Origin: CBDCUF01 sp965222525
Lineage (GTDB): Bacteria > Pseudomonadota > Alphaproteobacteria > Rickettsiales > UBA8987
Assembly: GCA_965222525.1 (NCBI GenBank)
Contig: OZ244955.1
Location: 620,001 to 684,000 of the forward strand
DNA: 64,000 bases
Direction of reading: 5' to 3'
Position numbers and translations under genes: made by a program. Positions 52,011 to 60,077 of this stretch are shown here, piece after piece (within the stretch, counting starts at the first letter, position 1; each line of letters begins with the position of its first letter). Below the pieces are notes generated by a model. It was given only the letters and a program-made list of their open reading frames with translations. It was not told the DNA's origin and searched no databases.

Positions 52011-54287
52011 CTAATAATCATACTTCCAGTTCAGGCCAACACCGACTGACTGGGTGGCGGAGCTGGTGGAGCTTTCGACGGAAATATTGGGGGTTAGCTC
52101 CAGTTCCACCCTGGCATTTACCCCCTCGGATGCGGTGCTTTTATTGACTTCGACATATACATTTTCGCTGACATATTTACCGGCTCCGACCTTCACCCCC
52201 TGGTCATCGCCGGAATCATCGGATTCAACGGTCAGGCTATCTACACCAAGGGTAGTTCGGGTCATGGCTATAGGGTCAAATCCGCCTCCACCAAAGCCGT
52301 CTTTCAGCTTACGCACCGCATTGGCAAGCTGCAATGCCTGAATCGGGGTTGTATCCTTGACATGCTTGCCGAATAATATACGTGCCATAATTTCATCTTC
52401 CGGCAGGTCGGGGATAGCCCGCAGTTTGATTTCCGGCTTGGAGGCGGGACCGACAATAGATACGATAATCCTGTCATCATCAATATCGGTTTCGGTGGTT
52501 ATCTGCAGGTAAATCTCCTCCCCGTCAATACGCACCCTACCCTCACTGACATCGAATTTGCGGTTAAATAGCTCCAGCCGTCCACGCACGGTTTTAAACT
52601 CGCCTTTGGGGGCGGGCTGCATGGCGTCTCCCTTGATGCCGAGATCACCGGAAAGCTCCATCTCAAGCCCGTTACCATGGACAAATATCTTTCCCGGAGC
52701 GTTTATGTTCAAATCGAGGTTGATATTGGAAGTTTTTACCTGTTTTGCCGGCTTGCCCGTCGCCGGGTTTATATCTTCCATTTTACTGATATCGGCTACT
52801 TCTATAGCGGGAATATCGGAGGCCAGATCTTTCGGTAGTGTTACATCAATCTTGCCGGTGGTAATATTACCGGTAATGTCGATTTTATTCTGATTACCCG
52901 CCAGTTTTATATCAGCGGAAATATCCCCCTCCACATCATCCCGTTTAATTGGCCATAACTCTCTTGCGGTGAGGTCGATTTCGGTTGTGTAACCATCTTC
53001 GGTTTTCTCCGCCCAGCCGGTTATGTTAATCCGGCCTTCCGCACCGTCGGTAGCCGAGATTTCCTTTATAACCGCCCTGGCACCTGCCAGCTCCACCAGC
53101 ATTTTTATATCATCAATAGAAGCTCCGGCCTGTGTGTTGTGGAATGTACCGTTATCCATGGTGATTTTACCATTTACCGAGGCTATATCAGGATTTTCGG
53201 CGAATTTATCGTCAAAATTTATATCGGCCTTCAGATTACCCGCTATCCGGTTCTGGTCATCGGGAAGTAGCTGCTGCAGGGTGGACAGGGCAATATCGGC
53301 GGTAATACGGCCATTTACAGCGGTTTTATCGGGATAATCCGGATATATCACTGTGAGCGGGATTTGGGCAGTAAGATTGCCGGTTTCAAGCCGGTTAATC
53401 AGGGTTTTTATATCAAGATTGAGCAAGTTTTCCGCGGTTTTCGCATTGATTTGCAGTGCTACCGGATATGAGAATTTCTCCTCATTTGCTTCTCCCTCCA
53501 GATTGGCGGTAATATCTATATCGGCAGTCAGGTCGGGATATTCGGGATTTCCTTCCAGATGCGCCTTTGCATTCATCTCGCCCGGAACAATATTGATATC
53601 CGCCATTTGCAGGGTTTCAGTCGGTAGTGCCTTTATAATCAAATCAAAGGAAATATTTTCCTTATCAATCTCACCTTTTGTATCGAGCCTTATCAACGAC
53701 TGTTCCGCTCCTGATTCTGTCAGCTCTATAAAAGTCTTTTTATCTCCGGATAAGTCCCATGCAGCGGCAAGACTATAGCTAAGCGGTTCGGAGTTGGTAA
53801 TATTCTCTGAAATATTGATTTGTTCAAGACTGATATTATCTACCCTCACCATGGTGAGCGGCGATAAATCAAGCCTGCCCTGCTTTTTCACAGGTTTTTC
53901 AGGGGTGTCAGTTTCAGGGAATACAGGCTTGCGGACAATATCAATTTTTTCCGCCGAGAGATTCTCAACCCACAGATTTTTCTTCAGCAAGGGTTTGAAC
54001 TTCCAGTCAAATGTGAAATTCTCCACTTCAAGCCACTTTCCTTTCGCATCCGATACAATAAGCTTTTTCGCCGAGATTTTATCGGTCAGAACTCCGTTAA
54101 AACCCTCAAGCACCACCTTCTGCCCCGCATATTCCTCCGTATAGGGCAAAGCCTTTTCCACCAGCAACTTCCCGCCCTTTTCAGTCGTCAGCAGGTAATA
54201 CACCCCGCCGCATATCACTCCCGCCGCCAGTAATACAAATACCAGGCTGAAAACCACTATCCGCTTTATTATCCTGCGTTTTTTCAT
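52011..54287 (-). CDS. tamB: Translocation and assembly module protein TamB, short form
   Basis: AsmA/TamB-like inner-membrane protein spanning the periplasm, working with TamA in outer-membrane assembly or lipid transport. It has one N-terminal anchor (VVFSLVFVLLAAGVICGGVY), a long stretch of beta repeats, and the conserved C-terminal DUF490 domain (ELFNRKFDVSEGRVRIDGEE, DEIMARILFG, GVKVGAGKYVSENVYVEV). The end, WKYDY, is a typical beta signal. At 758 residues it is much shorter than most TamB (1200 or more). Start and tamA stop overlap by one base (TGATG). Confidence 0.92.
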   Translation of the reverse strand: MKKRRIIKRIVVFSLVFVLLAAGVICGGVYYLLTTEKGGKLLVEKALPYTEEYAGQKVVLEGFNGVLTDKISAKKLIVSDAKGKWLEVENFTFDWKFKPLLKKNLWVENLSAEKIDIVRKPVFPETDTPEKPVKKQGRLDLSPLTMVRVDNISLEQINISENITNSEPLSYSLAAAWDLSGDKKTFIELTESGAEQSLIRLDTKGEIDKENISFDLIIKALPTETLQMADINIVPGEMNAKAHLEGNPEYPDLTADIDITANLEGEANEEKFSYPVALQINAKTAENLLNLDIKTLINRLETGNLTAQIPLTVIYPDYPDKTAVNGRITADIALSTLQQLLPDDQNRIAGNLKADINFDDKFAENPDIASVNGKITMDNGTFHNTQAGASIDDIKMLVELAGARAVIKEISATDGAEGRINITGWAEKTEDGYTTEIDLTARELWPIKRDDVEGDISADIKLAGNQNKIDITGNITTGKIDVTLPKDLASDIPAIEVADISKMEDINPATGKPAKQVKTSNINLDLNINAPGKIFVHGNGLEMELSGDLGIKGDAMQPAPKGEFKTVRGRLELFNRKFDVSEGRVRIDGEEIYLQITTETDIDDDRIIVSIVGPASKPEIKLRAIPDLPEDEIMARILFGKHVKDTTPIQALQLANAVRKLKDGFGGGGFDPIAMTRTTLGVDSLTVESDDSGDDQGVKVGAGKYVSENVYVEVNKSTASEGVNARVELELTPNISVESSTSSATQSVGVGLNWKYDY

Positions 54288-56095
54288 CAGAAAGCCTGTC
54301 CTATACTTATATAAATCTGAAACTCATCATCAATCTCCTCACGCCGGTCCAGCGGTACCGCAACATCCAGCCTTATCGGTGCAAAATCGGTGTAGTAACG
54401 GGCGCCGATACCCGCCGCCCAGCGCACCTCGTCATCCGGAAACTCCGCCTCATAGGCATTGCCGCCATCAACAAATACCACACCGCCGATAGTCTCGGTG
54501 AATCGCAGCCTTGCCTCGGTGGAAATCTCGGCAAAAGACCGCCCGCCATCAGGAATCCCGCCAGTCAAATCCCCCAGCTTCTGAAAGCCGTAACCACGCA
54601 CCGATCCGCCTCCTCCGGCATAAAACCGCTCATCAGCCGGAATCCGGCCTAGTGTCGTTCCCGTTATACTACCCAAAGCCCCCCGCAAGGCAAGTGTGGG
54701 TGTCCATTTCGCCCTCTCAAAAGTATAATAATAACTGGCTTCACTCTCCATTTTTACAAAACTGGTGGTGGTATCCAGAGTATCGACAAAAGGAGTAGCC
54801 TTGGCACGGAAATTACTACCTTTCTGCGGGTCAAACACATCATTACGGCTGTCCCGCTCAACAAAAAACGGTATCCCGAACAGTCCAAACAATTCCTTAT
54901 CCCCCGCCTTGTCAACCTCCGACAGGCTATATTGCAGGCCACTTCCAACCGCCCATAAATCATTAAGCTGCCGGCGCACAGTAGTGGAAATATCAAAACT
55001 CAGCGCATCAAACGCATCAAGATTTTCTTCCTGCAATTGCGCCGTAATATTAAGCGACTGGTCATTACGCAGGAAAACCGGCTGGTCAAATTTGGCATAA
55101 AGCGTCTTGAACAGGTTGGAAAGATTGGTGCCAACAGTCAAATTCTGCCCTTCGCTGAAGAAATTGCGATGCTGCCATTCAGCACTCACCCCAGGCCCTT
55201 CATCGGTGTCAAAGCGAATACCGGCCTTGATAGTACGATGCTTGCGCTCGGTAACCTTAAATATAATATCGATATTGTTGTTATTTTCCTTCAATTCATA
55301 TTCGGCATTGGCCAGCAGGTTGGATTGCAACAGCTTGTTTTGGGTTTTGGTCAGTTTTTCCTTGTTGAAACACTCACCTTCCTGCCACTCGGTCATATCA
55401 GCAAGAAACGGCCCTTCTATCGTCTCCAGCCCTTCAAAGCTGGTCTTGCCGAAATTTACCCTGGCGCTGGTGGTGACGGTGAATGTCACCTGCGCCTTAT
55501 ATGCCTGGTAATCCGCCATTATATTGCGTTCTACCAGTGCCGCCTTGATACAATTATCCTTCTCGACATGTTTTTTAATGGTTTCCTGTGCGGCGAGTAT
55601 ATTCTCCGCAATCAGGATATCACCAGCCTTCAGCTTTATTTCGGTATTCTCCGGCGGGGTGATTCTTTCAGTAGGATTGTCAGGAGAAAGTTCGATTTTT
55701 ATATCATCTATGGTAAGCGGAGTTCCGGGTGTAATATTAAAGGAAATCTCCGGTTTGTCGGCCTCCATATTGATGTTATAGGTAATTTCCGCCTTGTAAT
55801 ATCCTTGCGAGCGCAGGATTTGATTGATACGCTCCTCATTCTCCTTCGCATTACGGTGCAGGTGGGATTCCTGCATTTCCTCATCCTTCTCCTCAAATTT
55901 TAATATCCCTTCCCCGATAATTTCCTGTAACTCCTTTATGGGTTCGTTCTGAGGGTTGTCTTTGGATTCGGGCGAGAGGTCGTCTATTTCCACCTTATAA
56001 TCCACATCATCGAAAAACAGCCCGGCATTGGCCGGCGATATGCCCAGCATAAGTAACGTTAATGTAATATACAGATATGTAGCACGCCTTGCCAT
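54287..56095 (-). CDS. tamA: Outer-membrane assembly factor TamA
   Basis: Omp85-family protein. Signal peptide MARRATYLYITLTLLMLGIS ending ANAG; three POTRA domains at about residues 30-280 (for example GTPLTIDDIKIELSPDNPTE); then a 16-strand barrel with the Omp85 signature GGGGSVRGYGFQKLG and a C-terminal strand ending IYISIGQAF with terminal phenylalanine. The 602 residues are normal. It is the first gene of the tamA-tamB pair. A TGTCATCC element lies upstream. Confidence 0.93.
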   Translation of the reverse strand: MARRATYLYITLTLLMLGISPANAGLFFDDVDYKVEIDDLSPESKDNPQNEPIKELQEIIGEGILKFEEKDEEMQESHLHRNAKENEERINQILRSQGYYKAEITYNINMEADKPEISFNITPGTPLTIDDIKIELSPDNPTERITPPENTEIKLKAGDILIAENILAAQETIKKHVEKDNCIKAALVERNIMADYQAYKAQVTFTVTTSARVNFGKTSFEGLETIEGPFLADMTEWQEGECFNKEKLTKTQNKLLQSNLLANAEYELKENNNNIDIIFKVTERKHRTIKAGIRFDTDEGPGVSAEWQHRNFFSEGQNLTVGTNLSNLFKTLYAKFDQPVFLRNDQSLNITAQLQEENLDAFDALSFDISTTVRRQLNDLWAVGSGLQYSLSEVDKAGDKELFGLFGIPFFVERDSRNDVFDPQKGSNFRAKATPFVDTLDTTTSFVKMESEASYYYTFERAKWTPTLALRGALGSITGTTLGRIPADERFYAGGGGSVRGYGFQKLGDLTGGIPDGGRSFAEISTEARLRFTETIGGVVFVDGGNAYEAEFPDDEVRWAAGIGARYYTDFAPIRLDVAVPLDRREEIDDEFQIYISIGQAF

Positions 56096-56152
56096 AAGAC
56101 AGTACAGTTTAAAGCAAAATTTGCTAAAATACCAGGTTTTTACTTGTCACTT

Positions 56153-56323
56153 TGTCATCCTGAACTTGTTTCGGGATCCATGTATCTGATGACGGAATCC
56201 TAGTGGTAAATGACCAGTTTGTGTATTCTGAAAGTATAATTACAACTTGCCAGTCATTAAGATTCTGAGGAATGGATGCTGAAACGATACTGAATCGAGT
56301 TCAGCACATGGTTCAGCATGACA
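56153..56323. repeat. TGTCATCC-type palindromic element, copy 3
   Basis: Ends are TGTCATCCTGAACTTGTTTC and GTTCAGCATGACA, related to the element at 7198-7346 but with a diverged right arm (GGATGCTGAAACGATACTG). It occupies the tamA-methyltransferase spacer. Confidence 0.82.
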
Positions 56324-56331
56324 TAATCCAT

Positions 56332-57381
56332 CTACATCCACCCGGCAGGTAAAGAAGAGCCATCTTTCGGACTTGGCAGTGCAATTACCTTAAACAGACT
56401 GCCCATCTGGTCGGGGGAGATGAGGCGTTCTATGGCCTGTTTTATTGCGGTGGTCTGTTTCGGGGTGGCGTTTTGTATTAAAGAAGCAGCACGGATTTCA
56501 GCCCCCATATTGCGCAGAAACTCACCCTGTGTCGTTCCATATACCGGAATTCCAGCCTCTTTAGCGGCATTTACCAGCACATTGAAATCAACATGAGCGG
56601 TAATATCCGTCTCACCGGGAGTCTCAAGTGGATGGTGATATTTATGGTTTTTTACCGCTTGCAGGCTGTCGATATGCTTATCCTCAAAATAACCGTAATC
56701 TATAATCAGCGCTGCACCATTGTTATCCTTAACCCTGTTGACAATTTTCTTTACAATATCAATTGCTTGCGGACAGTGTTCATATATATCGCCGATTTCT
56801 CCTTCCTTGCTGATGGACGAATTCGGCTGGCCGGACAGGGTAAATTCCGGCTTGTTACCATTCAGATTCACCATACGCTCACACCAGCCATTTTCGGTCA
56901 TGATATATTGATGTATCGGCAGGGCATCAAAAAATTCATTAGCGACAAGCAGAAGAGGTTTCTGCGGGATAGTATCAATAGATTCATGCCAGAATATCGG
57001 CAGATTGTACCCGGCAAGGGCGGATTTTTGCATCCTGCGGAAGTGCTCATTTATCTCCACCAGATGGATTTCTATATTATCGTGAAAATCGGGAATATTG
57101 CGGGTGGTGCGCAGAATATCGGACATCAATGTGCCCCGACCTGCCCCCAATTCTGCCAGAATGGTGGGCTGTACACCGGATGCGGCTATCTTTTGCCATT
57201 CCGTCACCAGCCATATGCCGATAATCTCACCGAATATCTGGCTTATCTCCGGTGCGGTGATGAAATCCCCGTCCCTGCCCAGCGGGTCACGATTGCCGTA
57301 ATATTCCCGCAGCGCAGACTCCATATACTCCGCTACTGATATAGGGGCATGTTGTTTTATCAGCTTTTTTTCTGTGGTAAT
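56332..57381 (-). CDS. MidA/NDUFAF7-type SAM-dependent methyltransferase with a probable ATT start
   Basis: Class I methyltransferase of the DUF185/NDUFAF7 family; the mitochondrial member methylates an arginine of a complex I subunit. Motifs: YYGNRDPLGRDGDFITAPE, ILAELGAGRGTLMSDIL (SAM site) and LLLVANEFFDALP. The first ATG (57324) lies inside the conserved N-terminal segment, whose upstream part is also present in frame (LIKQHAPISVAEYMESAL). The frame is open to 57393, and the only sensible start is ATT at 57381, with GAGGA nine bases upstream. The downstream spacer holds a palindromic element. Confidence 0.85.
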   Translation of the reverse strand: MTTEKKLIKQHAPISVAEYMESALREYYGNRDPLGRDGDFITAPEISQIFGEIIGIWLVTEWQKIAASGVQPTILAELGAGRGTLMSDILRTTRNIPDFHDNIEIHLVEINEHFRRMQKSALAGYNLPIFWHESIDTIPQKPLLLVANEFFDALPIHQYIMTENGWCERMVNLNGNKPEFTLSGQPNSSISKEGEIGDIYEHCPQAIDIVKKIVNRVKDNNGAALIIDYGYFEDKHIDSLQAVKNHKYHHPLETPGETDITAHVDFNVLVNAAKEAGIPVYGTTQGEFLRNMGAEIRAASLIQNATPKQTTAIKQAIERLISPDQMGSLFKVIALPSPKDGSSLPAGWM

Positions 57382-57415
57382 TATTATAGTTCCTCACGAT
57401 GGAATATTGGTGCGC

Positions 57416-57573
57416 TGTCACCCCGGACGCATATTTTGTCCAAATCTATGATTTGGCTAGAAAATAGCGTTCTCGGGGTTATTGTCTAGTTACGTATCTT
57501 TGCCTATAACCCCGAGAATGGTGTTTTCTGACTGAATCATAGATTCAGAGAAAACATACCATCCGGGGTGACA
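57416..57573. repeat. TGTCACCC-type palindromic element, copy 2
   Basis: Same ends and internal arms as 23202-23393, but its central loop lacks the extra hairpin: TTTCTGACTGAATC faces GATTCAGAGAAA directly. It lies downstream of atpC, where it may act as a terminator. Confidence 0.85.
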
Positions 57574-57589
57574 ATAGCGTCTGAGGGGA

Positions 57590-58009
57590 CTACTTATTAT
57601 CCGCTTCGGCGATGAAGGCATCGATCACCGACTGGGCTATGTCAACCTCGCCCTGGGCGGCTTCCTTTTCCTTCTCGGTTTTTGCCTGCTGATGGAGCTT
57701 CTTGGTGGCCTCCAGACGCTTTTCCATGGCCTCTCTGGTATGATTGGCAAAATCATAGGCCTCGGTAGCCAGTACCGTGCAGCGTTCATTGGTTATCTCG
57801 GCCACACCGCCGGCCACCAGATAGCGTGCCACTATCTCATTGCCCTGATATGAGCGTATCACCCCCGGACGCAGATTGGATATCACCGGCGCATGTCCGG
57901 CCAGAACACCCATATCTCCCTCAGCCCCCGGCACAACCACCATCTCCACCTCATCGGAGGAGAGAAGCTTCTCGGGTGTAACCAGGTCGAATTTTAATGA
58001 CTGCGTCAT
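57590..58009 (-). CDS. atpC: ATP synthase epsilon subunit
   Basis: F1 epsilon subunit, part of the central stalk. The N-terminal beta domain shows MTQSLKFDLVTPEKLLSSDE and VVVPGAEGDMGVLAGHAPVI; the C-terminal part is helical (AMEKRLEATKKLHQQAKTEK). The 139 residues are normal. It is separated from atpD by four accessory genes and repeats, with a Pho-box-like promoter inside that block. Confidence 0.95.
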   Translation of the reverse strand: MTQSLKFDLVTPEKLLSSDEVEMVVVPGAEGDMGVLAGHAPVISNLRPGVIRSYQGNEIVARYLVAGGVAEITNERCTVLATEAYDFANHTREAMEKRLEATKKLHQQAKTEKEKEAAQGEVDIAQSVIDAFIAEADNK

Positions 58010-58016
58010 GATAATA

Positions 58017-58038
58017 GATGATAGATTATGGATGATAG
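58017..58038. repeat. Heptamer array, inverted partner of 58442-58473
   Basis: GATGATA, GATTATG and GATGATA in tandem between atpC and a four-helix-bundle gene. The reverse complement of the same word flanks the other end of that gene and recurs near atpD. Confidence 0.75.
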
Positions 58039-58040
58039 AA

Positions 58041-58433
58041 TTAAATCTTTATTTTGCTTCGTAAATTTTGCAACATCCTTATTATAATTTCGTATTCATT
58101 ATTCCAGTTATTAAAGGTTTTGGTATCTATATACCCCAAGTCAACACAATAGCACAACCAGATTTGCATTTCACTTGCGGAACCTATTGCTATGGAAATA
58201 AACCGCTTGAATTCTGCCTTTGAATGAGATTGTTTTACGAACCCCTCGGCCAGATTTGCACAAACAGACTTACTCGCCCTGCGCACCTGCTTGGCAAGGT
58301 CATACTGCTCTATCTGCGGAAATTCAAGACTTGCCTTATGAATTTCCAGGGAGACAGCATAGGCTTTTTTAAAAACATCAAGGTCTCTTGCACTTTTAAC
58401 CAGTCTTGAAGTTATATCCGTAACGTCTGCCAT
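58041..58433 (-). CDS. Four-helix-bundle protein of the 23S rRNA intervening-sequence family
   Basis: A 130-residue protein of the S23/IVS family: DLDVFKKAYAVSLEIHKASL, then YDLAKQVRRASKSVCANLAE and EGF, the family hallmark, and a C-terminal ...MLQNLRSKIK. These proteins form pentamers; homologues are often encoded in 23S rRNA intervening sequences, but also occur alone. Function unknown. The ATG at 58433 is preferred because the upstream codons are repeat-derived (MMDDGGEN). The gene is bracketed by inverted heptamer arrays and is closely similar to 61562-61963. Confidence 0.88.
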   Translation of the reverse strand: MADVTDITSRLVKSARDLDVFKKAYAVSLEIHKASLEFPQIEQYDLAKQVRRASKSVCANLAEGFVKQSHSKAEFKRFISIAIGSASEMQIWLCYCVDLGYIDTKTFNNWNNEYEIIIRMLQNLRSKIKI

Positions 58434-58441
58434 ATTTTCCC

Positions 58442-58473
58442 CTCCATCATCCATCATCTATAATCCATCATCT
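58442..58473. repeat. Heptamer array, right flank of the four-helix-bundle gene
   Basis: CATCCATCATCTATAATCC-type word, inverted relative to 58017-58038. A near-identical direct copy lies at 60042-60072 beside atpD. Confidence 0.75.
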
Positions 58474-58499
58474 GTTTATAGAACATATAATCGCCAGAT

Positions 58500-58874
58500 T
58501 CAATATGGTAAATTATCGGGAGCGACTCCGATATAGTCAGGCTCGGGGTTGGTGGTAAACTGAACGGCTTTTATTTGCTCCTCTCCCTGCAGAAATGCCT
58601 TGCCAACCCGGTGCATGCCGTCCATTACACGGCCATCCGAGGCAAGAATTATAGGAAAACTCAAGTCAGCGTCCCGGATTAGACCTGCATGCTCAAATAC
58701 GCTTCTGCATGTAGGTGTTTTGCCATCAAGGAACCAGAATGGTTCGTCAATTTCCCTTATTTCAGAAAGAGGAACCATCTTTGGTACGAACCCGCCGGAA
58801 AGCTCTATCAGACGGTCGATATCCCACGCTTTCAACCCCGCCCCGGACGGCTGGAAGTGATATTGCTTTCTCAT
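58500..58874 (-). CDS. ParB/sulfiredoxin-like domain protein
   Basis: A 124-residue protein with a ParB N-terminal-like core: VPLSEIREIDEPFWFLDG, then LSFPIILASDGRVMDGMHRV with the GxxxDGxHR pattern, and QFTTNPEPDYIGVAPDNLPY at the end. It lacks the helix-turn-helix and dimer domains of true ParB, so it is not the segregation protein. Similar stand-alone proteins occur in alphaproteobacteria; function unknown. It lies within the atpD-atpC interval on the same strand. Confidence 0.75.
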   Translation of the reverse strand: MRKQYHFQPSGAGLKAWDIDRLIELSGGFVPKMVPLSEIREIDEPFWFLDGKTPTCRSVFEHAGLIRDADLSFPIILASDGRVMDGMHRVGKAFLQGEEQIKAVQFTTNPEPDYIGVAPDNLPY

Positions 58875-58908
58875 GATGGTTGGGTGTTACAACTGTTTTT
58901 GTATTCCC

Positions 58909-59553
58909 TTAAAATCCTAAAGCACGTTCAGCACTTTTTAGCTCCTTAAGCTGGTTCTTAACACCAAGAGCTTCTCCGATTTTATTAGTGATAATACCTT
59001 CAATGATTTCTCTGGTTGATCTATCAGAAACCTGTTCTGCTTTATCATATGCCTCACCTATTGTTTTGCTCGGCAGTAGAGCTCCTAAAATTGTCGCAAT
59101 GTTTTTATTGGTTCTATGCTCATATGTAACTTTCGCCTTCATTTCATTGTTATCAATTTCTAATGAACGTAGATTATCTCTATTCTTGTTTATGAAGTTG
59201 AACTGGGTTTCATAAGCACGAGCTCCTTCACCATACTTGGCTATAAACTCATTAAGCTTACCTTGTGTATTAGTTATAACTGCGCCAGGGTCTACTCTTG
59301 AAGCGCCATCAAAGGTATGCAAAGCGTTGCTTTCTATAATGTTATAGTTGCCTCTTTCTCCGTATTCTTCTTTTGCTTTCTTGATAATCTGGTTTCTTGT
59401 AAGACTTTTTTCATTTTCCAAAGCAGAAGCAATTGAATAAATCGCAGCATTAACACCGGGTTGGATTTCATCAAAAGATGGATCCCCTGTTGCTAAATCT
59501 TTAGTGGACTGCGCCCAAGCTTTCACCTGATTGTTTTCTAGTTTGTCTGACAT
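58909..59553 (-). CDS. Unknown 214-residue protein inside the ATP synthase operon
   Basis: I recognise no family. It is soluble and helical, without signal or membrane segment, and opens MSDKLENNQVKAWAQSTKDL. A charged middle (NFINKNRDNLRSLEIDNNEM) is followed by a Lys/Glu-rich C terminus. The ATG at 59553 has TTTAAGGAGAGAGAA before it, the same kind of leader as the 139-residue gene at 9630-10049; the earlier in-frame ATG at 59595 is ignored. Its promoter (59628-59661) is the best Pho-box match of the three. It lies between atpD and atpC. Confidence 0.72.
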   Translation of the reverse strand: MSDKLENNQVKAWAQSTKDLATGDPSFDEIQPGVNAAIYSIASALENEKSLTRNQIIKKAKEEYGERGNYNIIESNALHTFDGASRVDPGAVITNTQGKLNEFIAKYGEGARAYETQFNFINKNRDNLRSLEIDNNEMKAKVTYEHRTNKNIATILGALLPSKTIGEAYDKAEQVSDRSTREIIEGIITNKIGEALGVKNQLKELKSAERALGF

Positions 59554-59627
59554 TTCTCTCTCCTTAAAGTTAAAACCTGCCACCAATCCCCCCATGGAAA
59601 AGGTAGGCTGTTTTGTTTATGGGAGGG

Positions 59628-59661
59628 AGTATAGCAGAGAAATGTTAAAGTTTTATGACAG
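59628..59661 (-). promoter_or_regulatory. Pho-box-like promoter of the 214-residue gene
   Basis: Minus strand: CTGTCATAAAACTTTAACA (59643-59661), 9 bases, TATACT (59628-59633). The first 11 bases match the Escherichia coli Pho-box consensus exactly. Spacing to the -10 equals that of the other two promoters. The rest of the 59554-59792 spacer is AT-rich without other recognised features. Confidence 0.7.
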
Positions 59662-59792
59662 GATTACATTTTTTTGAAAAAATTTTCAGGAGGAGCCTAA
59701 CCAGTTGGAATATATAGTTTTATTTTTGCAAAAATAATTTTGACAATCTGTCACTAGCAGTAAATATACCTGTATTTCCTTAAATAGTGTCG

Positions 59793-60056
59793 TCAAATTC
59801 TACCATTATGCGCTTCCACATAAGAGCGCAGAACGGCATTCATATAGGACTGATAACCTTTTCCCTGTGATTTAAACCAGTCAACAACCTCTTTATCTGC
59901 ACGGAAGGATATCATCTGCTTGGGAGAAGTATTGTGTAATATCTTCAAATATTTCCAGAAATCACCGGTCAGGTCAGGAATATCGGAATAATCAATTTCG
60001 GAATCAGGCATCTCAGCCAATTCCCTAGCTGTTTTTTCTCCTCTATCATCCATCAT
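59793..60056 (-). CDS. BrnA-like antitoxin without a toxin gene
   Basis: An 87-residue protein of the BrnA/ribbon-helix-helix type: MPDSEIDYSDIPDLTGDFW, then KQMISFRADKEVVDWFKSQG and KGYQSYMNAVLRSYVEAH. BrnA normally represses and neutralises BrnT, whose gene would lie directly upstream; here atpD is there instead. The first ~15 residues (MMDDRGEK...) derive from a heptamer array, so the original start may be the ATG at 60011. Probably a solitary antitoxin or regulator. Confidence 0.75.
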   Translation of the reverse strand: MMDDRGEKTARELAEMPDSEIDYSDIPDLTGDFWKYLKILHNTSPKQMISFRADKEVVDWFKSQGKGYQSYMNAVLRSYVEAHNGRI

Positions 60057-60072
60057 CTATAATCCATCATCC
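60042..60072. repeat. Heptamer array between the BrnA-like gene and atpD
   Basis: Direct copy of the word at 58442-58473 (CATCCATCATCTATAATCC), 1.6 kb away in the same orientation. It supplies the start of the BrnA-like gene. Confidence 0.75.
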
Positions 60073-60077
60073 AGCAG

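Noticed and set aside
58500..58874. Chromosome-partitioning ParB near the origin
   Set aside because: Only the small ParB/sulfiredoxin-like core is present, there is no helix-turn-helix and no parA neighbour, and it is 37 kb from the origin.
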